Positions 63,968 through 64,000 of a DNA stretch of 64,000 bases are shown here, in pieces. A program made the translations under genes and the position numbers. Origin of the DNA: Psychrobacillus sp. FSL K6-4046 (lineage in GTDB: Bacteria > Bacillota > Bacilli > Bacillales_A > Planococcaceae); assembly GCF_038624605.1 (NCBI RefSeq), contig NZ_CP152020.1:744001-808000 (forward strand), in the 5' to 3' direction. The number at the start of each line of letters is the position of its first letter. Positions within the stretch are counted from its first letter, which is position 1. A model generated the notes under the pieces. It had not been told where the DNA came from and made no database searches. It saw only the letters and a list, made by a program, of their open reading frames with translations.

Positions 63968-64000
63968 AGTACAAGGCGGAACTACCGAAGGAAAGGACTG
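63968..64000 (+). ncRNA. Second sigma-B-driven RNA unit (cut by window edge)
   Basis: The sequence after the promoter, from ACAAGGCGG to GGAAAGGACTG, is identical to the first unit over all 30 visible bases. The rest lies outside the window. Confidence 0.5.

Overview
The window comes from a low-GC, Gram-positive, spore-former-type member of the Bacillales. I infer the Caryophanaceae/Planococcaceae-Bacillaceae range, for example Psychrobacillus- or Sporosarcina-like, but did not test this. The evidence is strong AGGAGG-type ribosome binding sites, frequent TTG/GTG starts, a cre box, sigma-B-type promoters, an S-layer-linked envelope (SLH-NlpC/P60, SbsC-like and SLAP-domain proteins), B. subtilis-like eps genes and Bacillales-type intergenic hairpin repeats. 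No rRNA, tRNA or CRISPR array was seen.

Layout. (1) 1-3.9 kb, minus strand: a LacI-type regulator, an NCS2-like permease and an aldehyde dehydrogenase that runs off the left edge, with two operator-like palindromes in front of the permease. (2) 4.0-5.5 kb: a hot-dog thioesterase and a SLAP-domain S-layer assembly protein. (3) 5.6-7.7 kb: a 103-bp tandem repeat array split by an intact IS256-family element with 8-bp target duplications. (4) 7.8-14.3 kb: a two-component system, then a lantibiotic/bacitracin-type ABC transporter (one ATPase, two permeases) and an erythromycin-esterase-like lipoprotein; a duplicated terminator region lies between. (5) 14.4-17.1 kb, minus: a GH16 glucanase lipoprotein, a processive GT2 synthase and a small anchored protein. 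(6) 17.5-21.8 kb: an SLH-NlpC/P60 hydrolase, an SbsC-like helical surface protein and a membrane-anchored helical protein. (7) 21.9-39.5 kb: a Wzx/Wzy-dependent exopolysaccharide locus with a tyrosine-kinase regulatory trio, a full UDP-diNAcBac set (dehydratase, aminotransferase, acetyltransferase, phosphoglycosyltransferase), two GT4 enzymes, polymerase, flippase, and a partial UDP-diacetamido-glucuronate branch.

(8) 39.7-41.7 kb: small unrelated genes. (9) 42.3-51.6 kb: a complete glucuronate catabolic operon (GntR regulator, TRAP transporter, UxaC, UxuA, SDR-type fructuronate reductase, KDG kinase, KDPG aldolase), bracketed on both sides by arrays of the same 115-bp REP-like repeat. A REP-associated tyrosine transposase (RAYT) follows the right-hand array. 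(10) 53.1-62.6 kb: formamidase-like and M20 amidohydrolases with a Dpp/Opp-type peptide ABC transporter. (11) 62.8-64 kb: a GNAT acetyltransferase, then the start of a tandem pair of sigma-B-promoter-driven RNA units of unknown kind; the second is cut by the window edge.

The most unusual items are the sigma-B-driven tandem RNA units at the right edge, the RAYT with its 115-bp REP arrays around the uronate operon, and the 103-bp array carrying the IS256-family insertion.
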